Shown here: positions 24,934 to 35,999 of the stretch, piece by piece
Layout of the letters: each line of letters starts with the position of its first letter
How positions within the stretch are numbered: position 1 is the stretch's first letter
Source: Sipunculus nudus
Taxonomy: Eukaryota; Annelida; Sipuncula; Golfingiida; Sipunculidae
Reading direction: 5' to 3'
Assembly: GCA_026874595.1 (NCBI GenBank)
Contig: CM049309.1
Coordinates: 67,810,926-67,874,925 of the forward strand
Length of the DNA: 64,000 nt
The notes under the pieces: generated by a model
The model's input: only the letters and a program-made list of their open reading frames with translations
Told to the model about the DNA's origin: nothing
The model's database searches: none
Translations under genes and position numbers: made by a program

Positions 24934-25860
24934 TGGTACCGCCGTATCATTCCCTAAGGATTTCAAAGAAGTGGACCCTGTGACCTTGATCTTTGACCGT
25001 GTGGCTTTAAATAAATATATATATGATTCTATTCCTATCAGTAGGTGACCCATATTTTAAAGATGGAAGGTTTGGAATGAAAAGTGAGGCTTAAAACAGG
25101 TCCACAAACATTTAAAAAAAAAAAGTTTAAAACCTTCTGACCTTAAAATTTATAGGATTCTTCCCTTATTGGTAGGAAAGCCATACTAGTATGTAAAGGT
25201 TGAAGGTTTGGGAAGAAAACGTTGGCCTTAAATGCATCAACAAACGTTCCGAACAACTGGAATCTTTGACCTTGACCCTGTGAACTCAAAATCAACAAGG
25301 GTCTTCATCTTTTATCACCAGAGGAGTATTTGAAAGATTGAAAGTGCGACAAATTAAAAAAGATATGGGGTTCACAAAGATCCTCTATTTCCACCAATTT
25401 GACCTTGAGGTTTAAGGTCAAGGCCGGCAGTTTTAGAACTTCCAGTGAAGTTTTTTTAAGTTCTAGGTGTACCAACTTTGATTACAGAAAATATGAAGTA
25501 CCTTTACAATTTTGTTATTCACAATAATACTTAACTACCCCCAATTCGATATTGAAGATCAAGGTTAAGGTTACCATTTTTTCTGAGAACTTACGATCCA
25601 TGGAATTTCATCATTTTGATTTTCATACTGGTTCCAATGCACTAATTCTTGAGAAATGTAATGTTTTTCCAGATTTTCACCAAAATATAGTATTATTTAA
25701 GGTCAAGGCCACTCTCACATTTAAGGCAATGACCCCAATTTGAATAGACTTCATATTATGATCCATATCGATCCATGTGGATTTCGAAGGAAATCTATCT
25801 CTTTTTTTCACTTATTTACTCACACTTTTCTCAAGTGGCAGTGATGGGTATTATAATATT
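24100..25860. repeat. Two ~1-kb direct copies of a GACCTTGA-rich repeat, split by an (AT)n tract
   Basis: Copy 1 (about 24160-24850) and copy 2 (about 24960-25860) share ordered blocks: GACCTTGACC-type openings, GGTTCTTCTGCTATTAGTAGG, CACAAA-TCCT-TATTTCCAC, and a closing block AAGGTCAAGGCCACTCTCA followed about 130 bases on by CAAGTGGCAGTGAT. The closing block lies at about 24697 and 25698, an offset near 1000 bases. An AT microsatellite at 24878-24931 sits between the copies. No protein is encoded; the 60-80-codon frames are incidental. Confidence 0.75.
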
Positions 25861-26159
25861 TTATTGAATGAAATATCAGAGCGACTGGAGCTCAAAATCG
25901 GTAAATTTATAATGAAATTCAAAATAAAATATTTTGATGCATGGGTAGGGATCGAAATTGACAAATCTTTTTACGGCTTTTTACGGCTTTGGAAGGTGTT
26001 TCTTTGCCACTTTTTAAGGATCGAGTAATGTACACGTAGTAAAAAAGCCAAAAGAGGACACGTGTATATACATGCACACAAACACACACATTGATTGCGT
26101 TCACATTGGATATATACAGAATTCTTCCCACGGTATTGGGGCAAGAGTTTAAATGTTCA

Positions 26160-26720
26160 TTTCCACACGTAATTTATCGGGGATAAATGTACCATACATC
26201 ACCCTCAGACACGCTGATGCTACTTCAGTGAGGGGATGACCGAAGGGCTGACCCCAGACATGAAACACACCCACCGTATATACCTGCATGGTCAATAGAC
26301 TGCATGGGTTTTGTCAGTCCAGTATATATGAAGCACGGTTCACTGACTCTGAAATACCTGACCATAGTGGTCATTTATTAGTAGTACAATGGCTTAAGTT
26401 CAGGTAAAGTGCTAGCCAAGTGTAGCCCCGCGATAATCCACCTGGCACACATTGTAGATGTAATTATTTATCTTTATCTTATGCAATGCGGGGTGGGGTT
26501 TAAGGTTTGGTAAAGATGAGGGGCTTAAATCTGTGTGTCAACCTGACGCTTGAGCAAGCTGGTAAGTTAAGCGTGTGATAGTTTATGGAAATAAGTCTTA
26601 ATCTGTATTAAGTCAAAAGTGCATAAACACACCTGTACATAGCACGTTTCAGGTGCATTGGTATTCAGGAGCTATAATCAAAAGTGAGGGTCAGGTATAG
26701 CGCTTATACATGTGAATATA
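26160..26720. other. GC-balanced island
   Basis: Microsatellite-free stretch with words such as AGGTAAAGTGCTAGCC and TTTCAGGTGCATTGG. No coding frame is visible. Function unknown. Confidence 0.35.
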
Positions 26721-26775
26721 TGACCATATATAGAATAACGTTTAGGGCCAAAATATCTCGCATCATTATGTATAA

Positions 26776-26776
<1 letters not shown>

Positions 26777-26838
<62 letters not shown>

Positions 26839-27021
26839 ACCTATTGACCATGAAAGGTGGCGTATATATAGGGCACGCACCTTTGAAACCTTAATTGGTG
26901 CATGCTTTCTGTTTGAACAGTTAACATATCTCGTATTGACAAAACATTCCGATACAATGTATATACTTTTTATATTTTCAGTTGGCAGTCAATCTTTATT
27001 GGTGTCAATTATACGGGGTCA

Positions 27022-27086
<65 letters not shown>

Positions 27087-27145
27087 CCGTATAAGGGGAT
27101 ATATATAAAATATATGTATATATATATATATATAAATATATATAT
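26777..27145. repeat. (AT)n microsatellite cluster
   Basis: Long AT tracts at about 26777-26836 and 27024-27082, then imperfect TATA runs to about 27145. Confidence 0.95.
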
Positions 27146-27988
27146 TCATTTATATAAAGAACCAATTCAACTGCATACGATTACTGGCATGTATAGCATG
27201 CGACATGAGAATATAATATATATTATTAAGTGATGGGATGGAATATAATTTTACTGACTGACAAAGAGAAGCTTTATATGTAAGGTGTAATGAAGCTTTT
27301 ATACAAACATGTTTTCGCATATATTTCCATATACTTACTACTTCCATGTGTATATGTTGGAGCCCGTTTGCGGATCTGGCCCATCTGCAGATGGGCAGCC
27401 CAATAACGGATTTGATACCATGCACTTTCTGGCCCATCTGCAGATGGGCTTGGCCCAATAACCAATTTTAGTTTTTGTTAGTAATACGTTATTATTTTAT
27501 TATCTGGATGACTTTTGTACTCAGACAAACATTTCTCATAACTTAAATGTGTTAATTGAAACATAAATCACTATCACAGCCTTACATCAATAATTTTATC
27601 ATAAAAATTACATAGATGTGCATAGAAAACTACATAGATGTACATGCAGTGATACAATATACCCTATTAAATAACTTTTTACACACAATTCTTAATTAGT
27701 CTACATTGCATTCGTGTGATGTTAAGAGTTTAATGAGGTTCACTTTTTACCAAAGAGTAATTACAACTGTTGCGAAAAAATCTCATTTACATTACCACAT
27801 AGATGTGACTTCCACGGTACATACAATTTACTAAAGAGAAATTATATGTGGTACAAATCAGTTTCTCATATTCATTTTTAATATCCACATATATATCAAG
27901 GTTACCACATACATTTTGACAATAGAATAGTGTAATATATGTAGCAAACACTCTCTCATAAGTCATTTGATCTCAGAGTCAATCACAA

Positions 27989-28246
27989 TCATGCACTTTC
28001 ACCACAATAACACATCTTGATACATGTGCAGTTTCTTTGGAGAAGTGTCTTATTGATAAGCTCTTTACTTAGCATTCGTACAGAATTGTTGTTGGTCCTG
28101 GTGATGAGAGCAGCAGGGAAGTCGGACAGTACTCCTTTTTTCAGGTGATCACAGAGATGATACCGAGGTTAAATGTAGTTTTGGCTGCAGGGGTCACTGC
28201 CGGAGAGTAGTTTCTTTGCAAAGGCCAGACCAAAAACGCCACAAAA
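27989..28246 (-). pseudogene. Remnant of a Ulp1-like cysteine protease C-terminus
   Basis: The frame reads FCGVFGLAFAKKLLSGSDPC, an in-frame stop (TAA) after QNYI, then YHLCDHLKKGVLSDFPAAL. This follows the pattern D-C-G-L-F-A-x-A-F-A ... G-x-D-P ... R-x-H-L-x-x-C ... F-P seen in many transposon-associated Ulp1/C48-like protease domains of invertebrates. The Cys would be the catalytic nucleophile. The usual Asp before it is missing (Phe here) and the upstream His-containing half was not found, so this is a broken copy or a terminal exon. Assignment is from memory of the family pattern. Confidence 0.5.
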
Positions 28247-28924
28247 TAAATTTAAACAAAACTATAGGGTTATGTTTTACATATCTTTCACATTAACATA
28301 GTAAGGTTTATTTTATTTTTAATATATAACAATTTATTAGATACAACTGATAAATAAATAGATCTCTGAAACAAGCAATCATCACGATGTTTAATATATA
28401 AATATGTTTTAATATATAAAATATAAATATAAATGTAAAATTTAAATTGTGACAAGACTCCTTATGAACCATTTTGGATAAATATAATTATACTTTATAC
28501 TCAGAAGATAAATAATGAAGAGAAAAAATTTATACGATAAAACTACCAAAATTCGTAGTTAATACTTGCATATTAATAATTTCGGTCTGTTTGGGATACT
28601 GTTATCGAATAAAAATTTAGCTCAGCTTACTAGGAACTATTCTAAACTTATTTATAGACCCTGTTTGGATTCGGGACAATAAACATATATGAAAAATACA
28701 GTGATTTAAATGGCACACTATTTTGATAGAGTTGTACCGTTTTTGTCTAAAAGGCCATATACTATTTCATTTCATATAACCGAGTGTACTTTCATTGGTA
28801 CGGATACAGGCGTGTGCTCTGTGAGTGCTTTCTAGTTAACTTGGTTGTCACTAACACTATAATAACACTTAAGGGTAAACGCATTTAGGTATGACCAATT
28901 CACCAACTTAATATCGGATACACC

Positions 28925-29125
28925 TTACATGATTAATGAAGCACTAATATGGGCAAAGGTCTTTCGATATCCTGTATGGTCTACCTCCCTCTCGTGGATG
29001 TTCTTGGCGACGTAAAACAGACTATCAACAGGGACTGCCTGTAAATACTTGCTGACCTCTTCTCCGAGCTTAGCTTCAGAGGGAATAACAAGTGTGTTGG
29101 ACACCCCAAGAGCAGGCAAATCCAT
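28925..29125 (-). CDS. Unassigned 66-residue frame at the inner edge of the right TIR
   Basis: The frame begins with a true ATG directly at the inner TIR boundary and ends ISASLIM, where CATGTAAGGT offers a possible splice donor. It is well mixed in composition (LGEEVSKYLQAVPVDSLFYV, KNIHEREVDHTGYRKTF) and more protein-like than other frames nearby. I do not recognise it. It could be a first exon of a transposon protein leading to the Ulp1-like remnant 700 bases further on. Confidence 0.35.
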   Translation of the reverse strand: MDLPALGVSNTLVIPSEAKLGEEVSKYLQAVPVDSLFYVAKNIHEREVDHTGYRKTFAHISASLIM

Positions 29126-29512
29126 TTAAGTTCTGAGAAATGTTTGTTTGAGTACAAAAGTCATCAAGATAATAAAAAAAATAACGTAAAACTAACAAAA
29201 ACTAAAATCGGTTATTGGGCCAAGCCCATCTGCAGACGGGCCAGAAAGTGCATGGTATCCAATCCGTAATTGGGCTGCCCATCTGCAGATGGGCAGCCCA
29301 ATAACGGATCCTCATATGGGCCAAGCCCATCGGCAGATGGGCCAGATCCGCAGACAGGCTCCAACATATACATGCATATTTGTTGCTGTATTCCGCTTGT
29401 CTTGCGCGGATGACAGCTGGAGAATGTGCATATATATAGGATTTGGCTGATAGACCGGATCCTGCAAAAGGAATCCAAATGTCTTATCTGTATATGGCCC
29501 ACGCTAATACAT

Positions 29513-29513
29513 C

Positions 29514-29564
<51 letters not shown>
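29513..29564. repeat. (AT)n microsatellite
   Basis: AT tract of about 52 bases. Confidence 0.97.
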
Positions 29565-29565
<1 letters not shown>

Positions 29566-29919
29566 TGATGTTGTGAACATGGGGCTATATGAATATTTAA
29601 ATAATAACTATACATATATCCTACTGAAAAAAAACAGTATATTTTCCAGTGTTCAAGTGACGTTTTTGCTCTGCAATAATTAACCAAAGGTTCAGTTCCA
29701 TATTTCACTGTGTCACTACAGTCACATTTGCAGGCTATATATATGCATGTATTCATGTACATATCATGTATATATGTCATTTAAACGTACATGTCAGTAA
29801 AGTTACAGCGCACCCATGCATGGTCTGCATGTTCCACCAATGGTTGCCCATAGAATTACATTCGATATTTTATGTGCAAAGTCAGTTGCACGTCAGTAAA
29901 AAAAAATAGCGAGAAATCT

Positions 29920-30240
29920 AAGGAATGCAAGCCTCCGCCCTGTAAGGTCATGCACATTTGTGGGATGCTAGCTTCTAAACCCGTGTTTGCATTCTTTTAT
30001 TGAGCGCATATTCCCAGGTTCATTCGTGCATAAGTGAATATTTCTTGATGACGCTCCTGAATCCGGATCATGTACACCAAAAGCTAATCGATTCTACCTT
30101 GGCCCATTTCCTGAAATGTCCTGAAAATTTCATGAGATATTGTTCTTGACTGCGCGAGTTATGTTGTGAACAAGCACACACACACACACAAACACACGAA
30201 CGGGGATGAACGCATGCCTTTTTATGTAGCCGAGGCAATG
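29920..30240 (-). mobile_element. Short interspersed element with CCTCCGCC termini, copy C
   Basis: Read on the minus strand it opens ATTGCCTCGGC (a diverged CCTCCGCC), has ATGCGTTCATCCCCGTTCG, a GTGTG run and AACATAACTCGCGCAG, and ends GGCGGAGGCTTGCATTCCTT. It therefore matches copy B end to end in opposite orientation. The minus-strand frame of 114 codons across it is not a gene. Confidence 0.75.
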
Positions 30241-30412
30241 ATAAGAAAAAATAAACACCATACCCTGCAGGATTGCATATGGGGTAAAACAGAGTTGACA
30301 CGACTGGCAAATTGACTGAATCCACGAGGTCAAGAACATCATATATATATGACAGACGTGAAAAGATAAGATATTTCCCTTGTATAACGGGACCATAACA
30401 ATAATACCACAA

Positions 30413-31416
30413 GTGAACCAGGGGTCATGACGCTCAGCTGACTAGGAAGACATTGACAAAAGGAATTTTATCATCTGAAAGCCAAATATTGTAGGTGGTA
30501 AGCCCAACTGAAGCATATAGCTCGGAGGATATGGGTAAAAGAGACCTAATTTCAGGTTTCCAAGGAAAAATTTCATGGACCTACCTGGCTTTCAAGTTAG
30601 AAGATTCTCGGTGCAGTTGTTACGATTTGTACCCTGTTAACGGACGACCGCTTCTTTGAATTAAGGTCTCAATAATAAAGATTTAAAGAAAATGCATAAA
30701 AATTTGAAAAAAAAAATCCAGGTGGCGCGAACAGTCTTCAAAAACTGATGAAACACTCCATGATGAAGGTGCATACAAAGAATCATGGTGATGAATGCAT
30801 TAGCTGTTCAGAAACTGAACTGATGTTGTATCAAATGTTCAATTATCCCGGGGGGGGGGGGGGGGTACTTTTGAGCCCCATAGCTCAAAGGATATGGGAA
30901 ACAGAGACATAATTTCAGGTTTCCAATGAGATTTTTCAGGGACTACCCTGGATATCAAGTTAGAAGATTCCAGATCAAATGGTTACGATTTGTGCCCTTT
31001 TAACGGACTACCGCATCTTTGAAGGTCTCAAAAATAGAAAAAAAGAATGCGTAAATATTCGAAAAAATACAGGTGGCGCCACCAGTCTACAGGAACTGAT
31101 GGAATACTCCATGATCAATGCATTAGTTATTCATATACAGGGTCATTTGTATCCAATTTCTAATTATTCCCGGGGTTACTTCTAAGCCCCATATAGCTCA
31201 GAGGATAACGGTAACAAAACCTTATTTCTGGTTTCCAAGGAGATTTTTCAATGACCTCAGCGGATGTCAAGTAAGAAAATTCCAGGTCCAGCGTTTACGA
31301 TTTGTGCCTGGTGAACGTACAAAGAGTGATCGCTTTAGCTCAGATGACTTTCAGTCAGCTGAGCTAATAAGGCTTAGGCCATATACTTCAGGTGAGCGTA
31401 ATGACCCATGGGTCAC
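30413..31416 (-). mobile_element. 1.0-kb TIR element of the ERE-type repeat family
   Basis: The ends at 30413-30440 (GTGAACCAGGGGTCATGACG...) and 31389-31416 are inverted repeats matching at 24 of 28 positions. Inside are about three units with the words GCCCCATAGCTCAGAGGATATGG, CAGGTTTCCAAGGAGATTTTTC, TCAAGTTAGAAGATTCCAGG and GTTACGATTTGTGCCCTGTTAACGGAC, in the reverse orientation to those at 38.1-40.4 kb. ERE palindromes have decayed here. G17 lies at about 30850-30866. No coding capacity remains, and no clear target-site duplication was found. Confidence 0.7.
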
Positions 31417-31524
31417 TTGATGGCCCGCTCTTTTGAGACTTTACATATAATTATATGTGGCCCTCGGGAGAGATGTTTTCAGTTTTCTCTCATAAATCCT
31501 TTAGATATTGCGTCATGATCAATT

Positions 31525-31576
31525 GTTTGCATTCTTTTATTGAGCGCATATTCCCAGGTTCATTCGTGCATAAGTG
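31525..31576. repeat. 52-base exact copy of 29985-30036
   Basis: From GTTTGCATTCTTTTATTGAG to TTCGTGCATAAGTG the sequence is identical to 29985-30036, which lies inside element copy C. It is a detached fragment of the CCTCCGCC element family. Confidence 0.85.
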
Positions 31577-32099
31577 TCAATTGTCTTTCATTTTTGTAGT
31601 AGACCTTAACATGGTCTTTTTTCATGGTATATTAGACGTTTTCTAGCTCTTTTCATCAAGTCTAAATTACATAATCATGGGTCCTGATCAAACGTATAAT
31701 GTGTGTGCATGTGTGTGTTACGTATACAAGTAAAGGTAATATATGAAACTATTTGGAGGAGAATGTATATGTAATGGTTCGTCCATCTGAAGGTTGCATT
31801 AAATGTAAGCTCAGTCACCAAAACAAAGACGGCCACTATAATACAATGAAGGACGACTGACTCCCCTTGACCGGGCATTGAGCTGTATATATCGCAGAGG
31901 TAACGAATCCACATTTCATGCATGGAAATCCTTTATACCCTTTTGAGTAAAGTTTTCAAACTGGCCAATCAATCCTACCAACTAACCAACATTCCCCAAT
32001 AAATATACGTACCTCCTGCATGGTGCTGGTTTAATATAGAGAAGGTGGCACCATGTCCTTTCAAAGAGATACAGCTACACTCTAAAAACTGAGGACATG
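31577..32099. other. AT-rich spacer
   Basis: Nothing recognised apart from a short GTGTG run near 31700. Confidence 0.5.
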
Positions 32100-32780
32100 T
32101 TTCACGTTTCTATTTAAAACACCATTCTGTCTCATTTTTTGAAACATGTTTCCAGCATGTTTCATGACTCACTGATGTTTCAACTGCGAAAACATGATTT
32201 TTATCCTCTTGAAACATGTTTATATATAAAACATGTTTCACACACGGAGAAAATTTCATGGACATTAAGATAAAACATGTCTCTGTGTTACATGTTTTTA
32301 TATGAAATATGTCGCATATAAGACATGTCTTTAGACATGTCTCATTTTTCATAAAACATGTAACTATTTAAAACGTTTGTTTAGCCTAAAACATTTTTCG
32401 AAACATGTTTTCTCCTGAGAAACATGTTTTAAACTTAGAGTTAAACATGTCTCAGTGTTACATGTCTTTATATGAAATATGTCACATATAAGACATGTTT
32501 TAAGACATGTTTCACTTTCATAAAACATGTAACTATTCAAAACGTCTGTTCAGCCTAAAACGTGTATTTGTCCCATTTTTCGAAACGTGTTTTCCAAAGA
32601 AACATGTTTTTAACTTAGAGTAAAACATGTCACTGTGTTTCATGTTTTTATATTAAATATGTTTCAAAAGAAAGTTTCGTTTTCCTAGAAAAAAATAACA
32701 TTTGCCCATCGAAGGCATTTTTGCATTTTAATCATGTCTCAAAAATGTCTACAAAATAAAACATGTTTTGAAAAATATTT
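32100..32780. repeat. 170-180-bp satellite dense in AAACATGTTT palindromes
   Basis: Three to four units: AAACATGTC(T/A)C.GTGTTNCATGT recurs at 32271, 32441 and 32621 (spacings 170 and 180), each followed by TATATGAAATATGTCNCATATAAG. Within them RRRCATGYYY decamers are frequent. AGACATGTCT occurs twice with a 2-base spacer (32321-32330 and 32333-32342), and AAACATGTTT twice with a 7-base spacer (32212-32221 and 32229-32238). The short open frames here (Cys/Thr/Met-rich) are repeat artefacts. Confidence 0.85.
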
Positions 32781-35639
32781 AAAGTCGCAGAAAATGTTCT
32801 TTGTTGTTTGTCTTTGTCGTTTTATGTCCACTGCAACCATCATGAAAACCTGACGAGGTGCTTCTGATGAAACAACTCATAAATTTACTGGAAAGATAAC
32901 ATTTATTCCTTAGACAATGCTTTCTAATTTGGAGGATGCACTGAACAGGAAACGTTTCCAGTATGGGTTATCAGTTATAGGTTATTATATAAAGCTACCA
33001 GGAACCTTCATTAATTGATTGTCTCCTTAAATTTTCCAGATCAAATACATTACAGCCAGGTGCTGAAGACGAAATCTTATCTATCATAATAATAGAAACA
33101 TATATCAAAACAGAATTACTTACTATGGGTATAAAAACATATTAAAGTGATTTAAAATACCATGTATAAGTCTAAGACTCATAACTGGTCCCATATCATT
33201 ATAAAAGGCAGGAACTCTTATCTCAAAAGATGAAAAAAGAATATTTTATATATCAGTATATTTAAAATGGGCAATGCTGATATAGGCTGATAATCTGATG
33301 GCAGTTCATGGCTTCTACAAAATTTTCGTTAGTTTAAAAATGCTTGGCATAAAATGTGGAACACATAATGCAGACCTATATCAGAAATGGCCATGTATAT
33401 TATATCTGAAATACACAGTTTTCTGTAAGTGTTCTTTTACAATAGATGCAGTCATGCACATTAACAGCAATAAGATAAGGTTCATTTAGTATCTACTTAA
33501 ATATCTGTTGTCTGCATGTATTCATTTATCATATCAATACTGAATGTACCAGTACTAATACAATTTTGTCTTCCCCATAACTCTATACACAAATATTATT
33601 AACTATGAATTACAATAATAATTAAACCTAGCAAACCTAATATGATCTGATGCACAATGAATAACAAGGAACTTGTGGGTCATGGCGCTCAGCTGGAATT
33701 GGTAACGAGAAAATTTGTATAAAATTCTGTAACAACTGCAAGTATCGCAATTATATAAAACTGACTGTATAATATTCATATGTTTTAGAAGGTAGCAACA
33801 CTGATCTCAGATCTTGAATGAGCATTTACATAATTCAGACATGCCAATATATTTACTTTCAGTGTTTCTGGCTTCAGTCTGACTACAGCCATTTTTTTAT
33901 AGCCAGAAAGGGTAAAAGAAAATACAGATTAAAAGGCTGGCATCAACAAAGTCTCCCATGACTGAAGATTTCTCAGCAATTCAGCATAGCTGAGAGGCAC
34001 ATCAGCTGCTATTCTGATAAGTGTATCAAAAGAATCTATCAGAGCAATACTGAAAGCACCCTAATTAAACATCTAATATTTTCATAATACCGAATCCTTG
34101 GTTTGTATCACTTTAATATAAATTTGAAATTAGAATCCTAAAACAAGGCCTCCATCTGTAAATACTTGAAGCTTTACAAGGTTACATTTATGCAATCAAT
34201 CATGACAATTAAATACTACAAATTACACATTTACCAAATATAGCCTGTACCATCACATTTGGAACTTTAACATAAATACAATTTGGTGCAAATGAAGCCT
34301 CATACAAATAATGAAATACATGATAAATCAGCCTGATTGTACAAGAATAAGTAAATGCTGATTGTTCACAGTGATTCATCAAACATTTCTAAGAGTTGGA
34401 AAAATCCAATTACCATAAAAAATAGTGAAACATTTTATATATGTGAATAGTAAAATTCATAAAAGATTTCTTAGAAAATATGTAGAATACTAAGGATGTA
34501 ACAAAAGAATCAAATACTAAATTATTTTAATGCAGCCACAAACTGTGGAAGAAGTTTACTTGTCCTTATTGGGCACTTTATTTTCAAAACACTCTTCCTG
34601 AAGTGGGTTAAGAGGTTGCATGTATTGTGCTGGGTTAGTTATATTAAGAATAGAGTGCGAAGTAGGTACGAGGTTTTCCATACTGAACCATTCTCAAATA
34701 AACATATCTTCATGGAGTTACTCAAAATAGCACCTGACCTCACTTCTCCATTGTCTATGATAAAACAGTTGTTGGTTCTGTACCCTCTTGCGTACAAAAT
34801 GAATCTTCTTTGACATCTTTCTGAAAAAGGTGTAGCAATTTATCAGTTGCTAAATTGTGTTATTTCCATAGTCAGTTTGGAGTAAAAATGATGAAATAGT
34901 ATTAACTGTCAGCAACACAGCTGACAGTTCTTAAACATGCATGCAGCTGCATGGAATGCACTGACATCAGCTAGATACTGACACAAGTCCAAAGAGAATT
35001 TATAACAGTTATTTATATGGAGGTTTCTTTTTATAAAATGAAAATGTCCACTTCTTACATTTTATTCAAATACTGTTTACACCTGGTAACATAATGATGA
35101 TATATAAGAATAAGGCCTCTAAAAGTTATACCTCTTTAATGGAATAATATGAATGCTTACAACAATTGAATCAAAGACCCCTAAGGAATTTAAAGCTGCT
35201 GGTTAGCAAAATATGTTGCAAGCATCGGTCATCTAATAATTCAGTGGCAATGACAATAACAAAATAAAACATCACATGTACTTTTTATTTAATCAAGGAT
35301 TAAAAATATATTACCTGCAAATATATTTAGCTATTAACGGGCACTGCCCGAACCCACAAGTCAAGTGACCTAACGCTGTACACGTCGATGCTCCATGCAC
35401 GTGGATTTTTACATTTTGTCAGTTTATGCAAATTAAGTGCCGGCTTCCTAATTTATACTATAGGCGAAGATATCTTTCATGCCATACTAGATGAGTCCAG
35501 CTTCAGCAGTTATACCGTACAATACATGATATTCCGCTGTTTTTTGTAGTTGCCATATATTGGTTATAATACTGAAATGAAGATCGGGGAAATTATGTCC
35601 CAGTCACCTATAACTACAAACTTCGAAATGGTTGCAGCT
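32781..35639. other. AT-rich spacer without microsatellites
   Basis: Nearly 2.9 kb lacking the AT and C/G tracts that are dense elsewhere. GTGGGTCATGGCGCTCAGCTG at 33675-33695 matches the terminus of the 30413-31416 element, so part of this may be an old member of that family. No gene is recognised; short frames at 33298 and 34616 are unassigned. Confidence 0.45.
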
Positions 35640-35781
35640 TGAGGGGTCCAGCCCGAAAACGAAACAATTTTAAATCCCTCAAAGAGGTTGTGTTGGCTCA
35701 AAAGGTTGGGGGGGGGGGTTCTGATTTAACCCCGTGGACGAGCCCTCTGGATCCGCCACTGTTTGGTATGGTAAAAACCCC

Positions 35782-35849
<68 letters not shown>
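35640..35849. repeat. Poly-G element fragment and (AT)32 microsatellite
   Basis: GGGGTCCAGCCC ... G10+ at about 35707 ... CTGGATCCGCCACTG looks like a transposon end also seen near 47.4 and 52.5 kb. The AT tract spans about 35785-35849. Confidence 0.7.
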
Positions 35850-35852
<3 letters not shown>

Positions 35853-35999
35853 ATCAGCGATATATGTAACATCCTTTTATTGATATGATAACATATATTT
35901 TTATTTTCATTTTCAGCTGTTTACACAGTATCTTTATATATGATGTCTTCTACATGTCGTGTGTCAGGTCATGTTTTCATATAATTTAACCCTTTAACT

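Larger units (their letters stand above)
27355..29366. mobile_element. 2.0-kb DNA transposon with ~190-240-bp terminal inverted repeats
   Basis: The ends are TGTTGGAGCC and GGCTCCAACA, flanked on both sides by TATA (27351-27354, 29367-29370), consistent with a TA or TATA target duplication. The left arm (27355 to about 27551) matches the reverse complement of the right arm (about 29126-29366) with few differences, down to ACTTAAATG at the inner edge. The right arm carries one extra internal block. The palindrome CCCATCTGCAGATGGG occurs at 27380 and 27433 (left) and at 29225, 29278 and 29326 (right; the 29225 and 29326 copies each differ by one base). The interior is AT-rich with two protein-like remnants on the minus strand, annotated separately. 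Superfamily is uncertain. Confidence 0.85.

Noticed and set aside
30891-31210. TAGCTCAGAGGAT words as tRNA genes
   Set aside because: They are reverse-oriented internal words of the ERE-type repeat units and have no B-box or cloverleaf.
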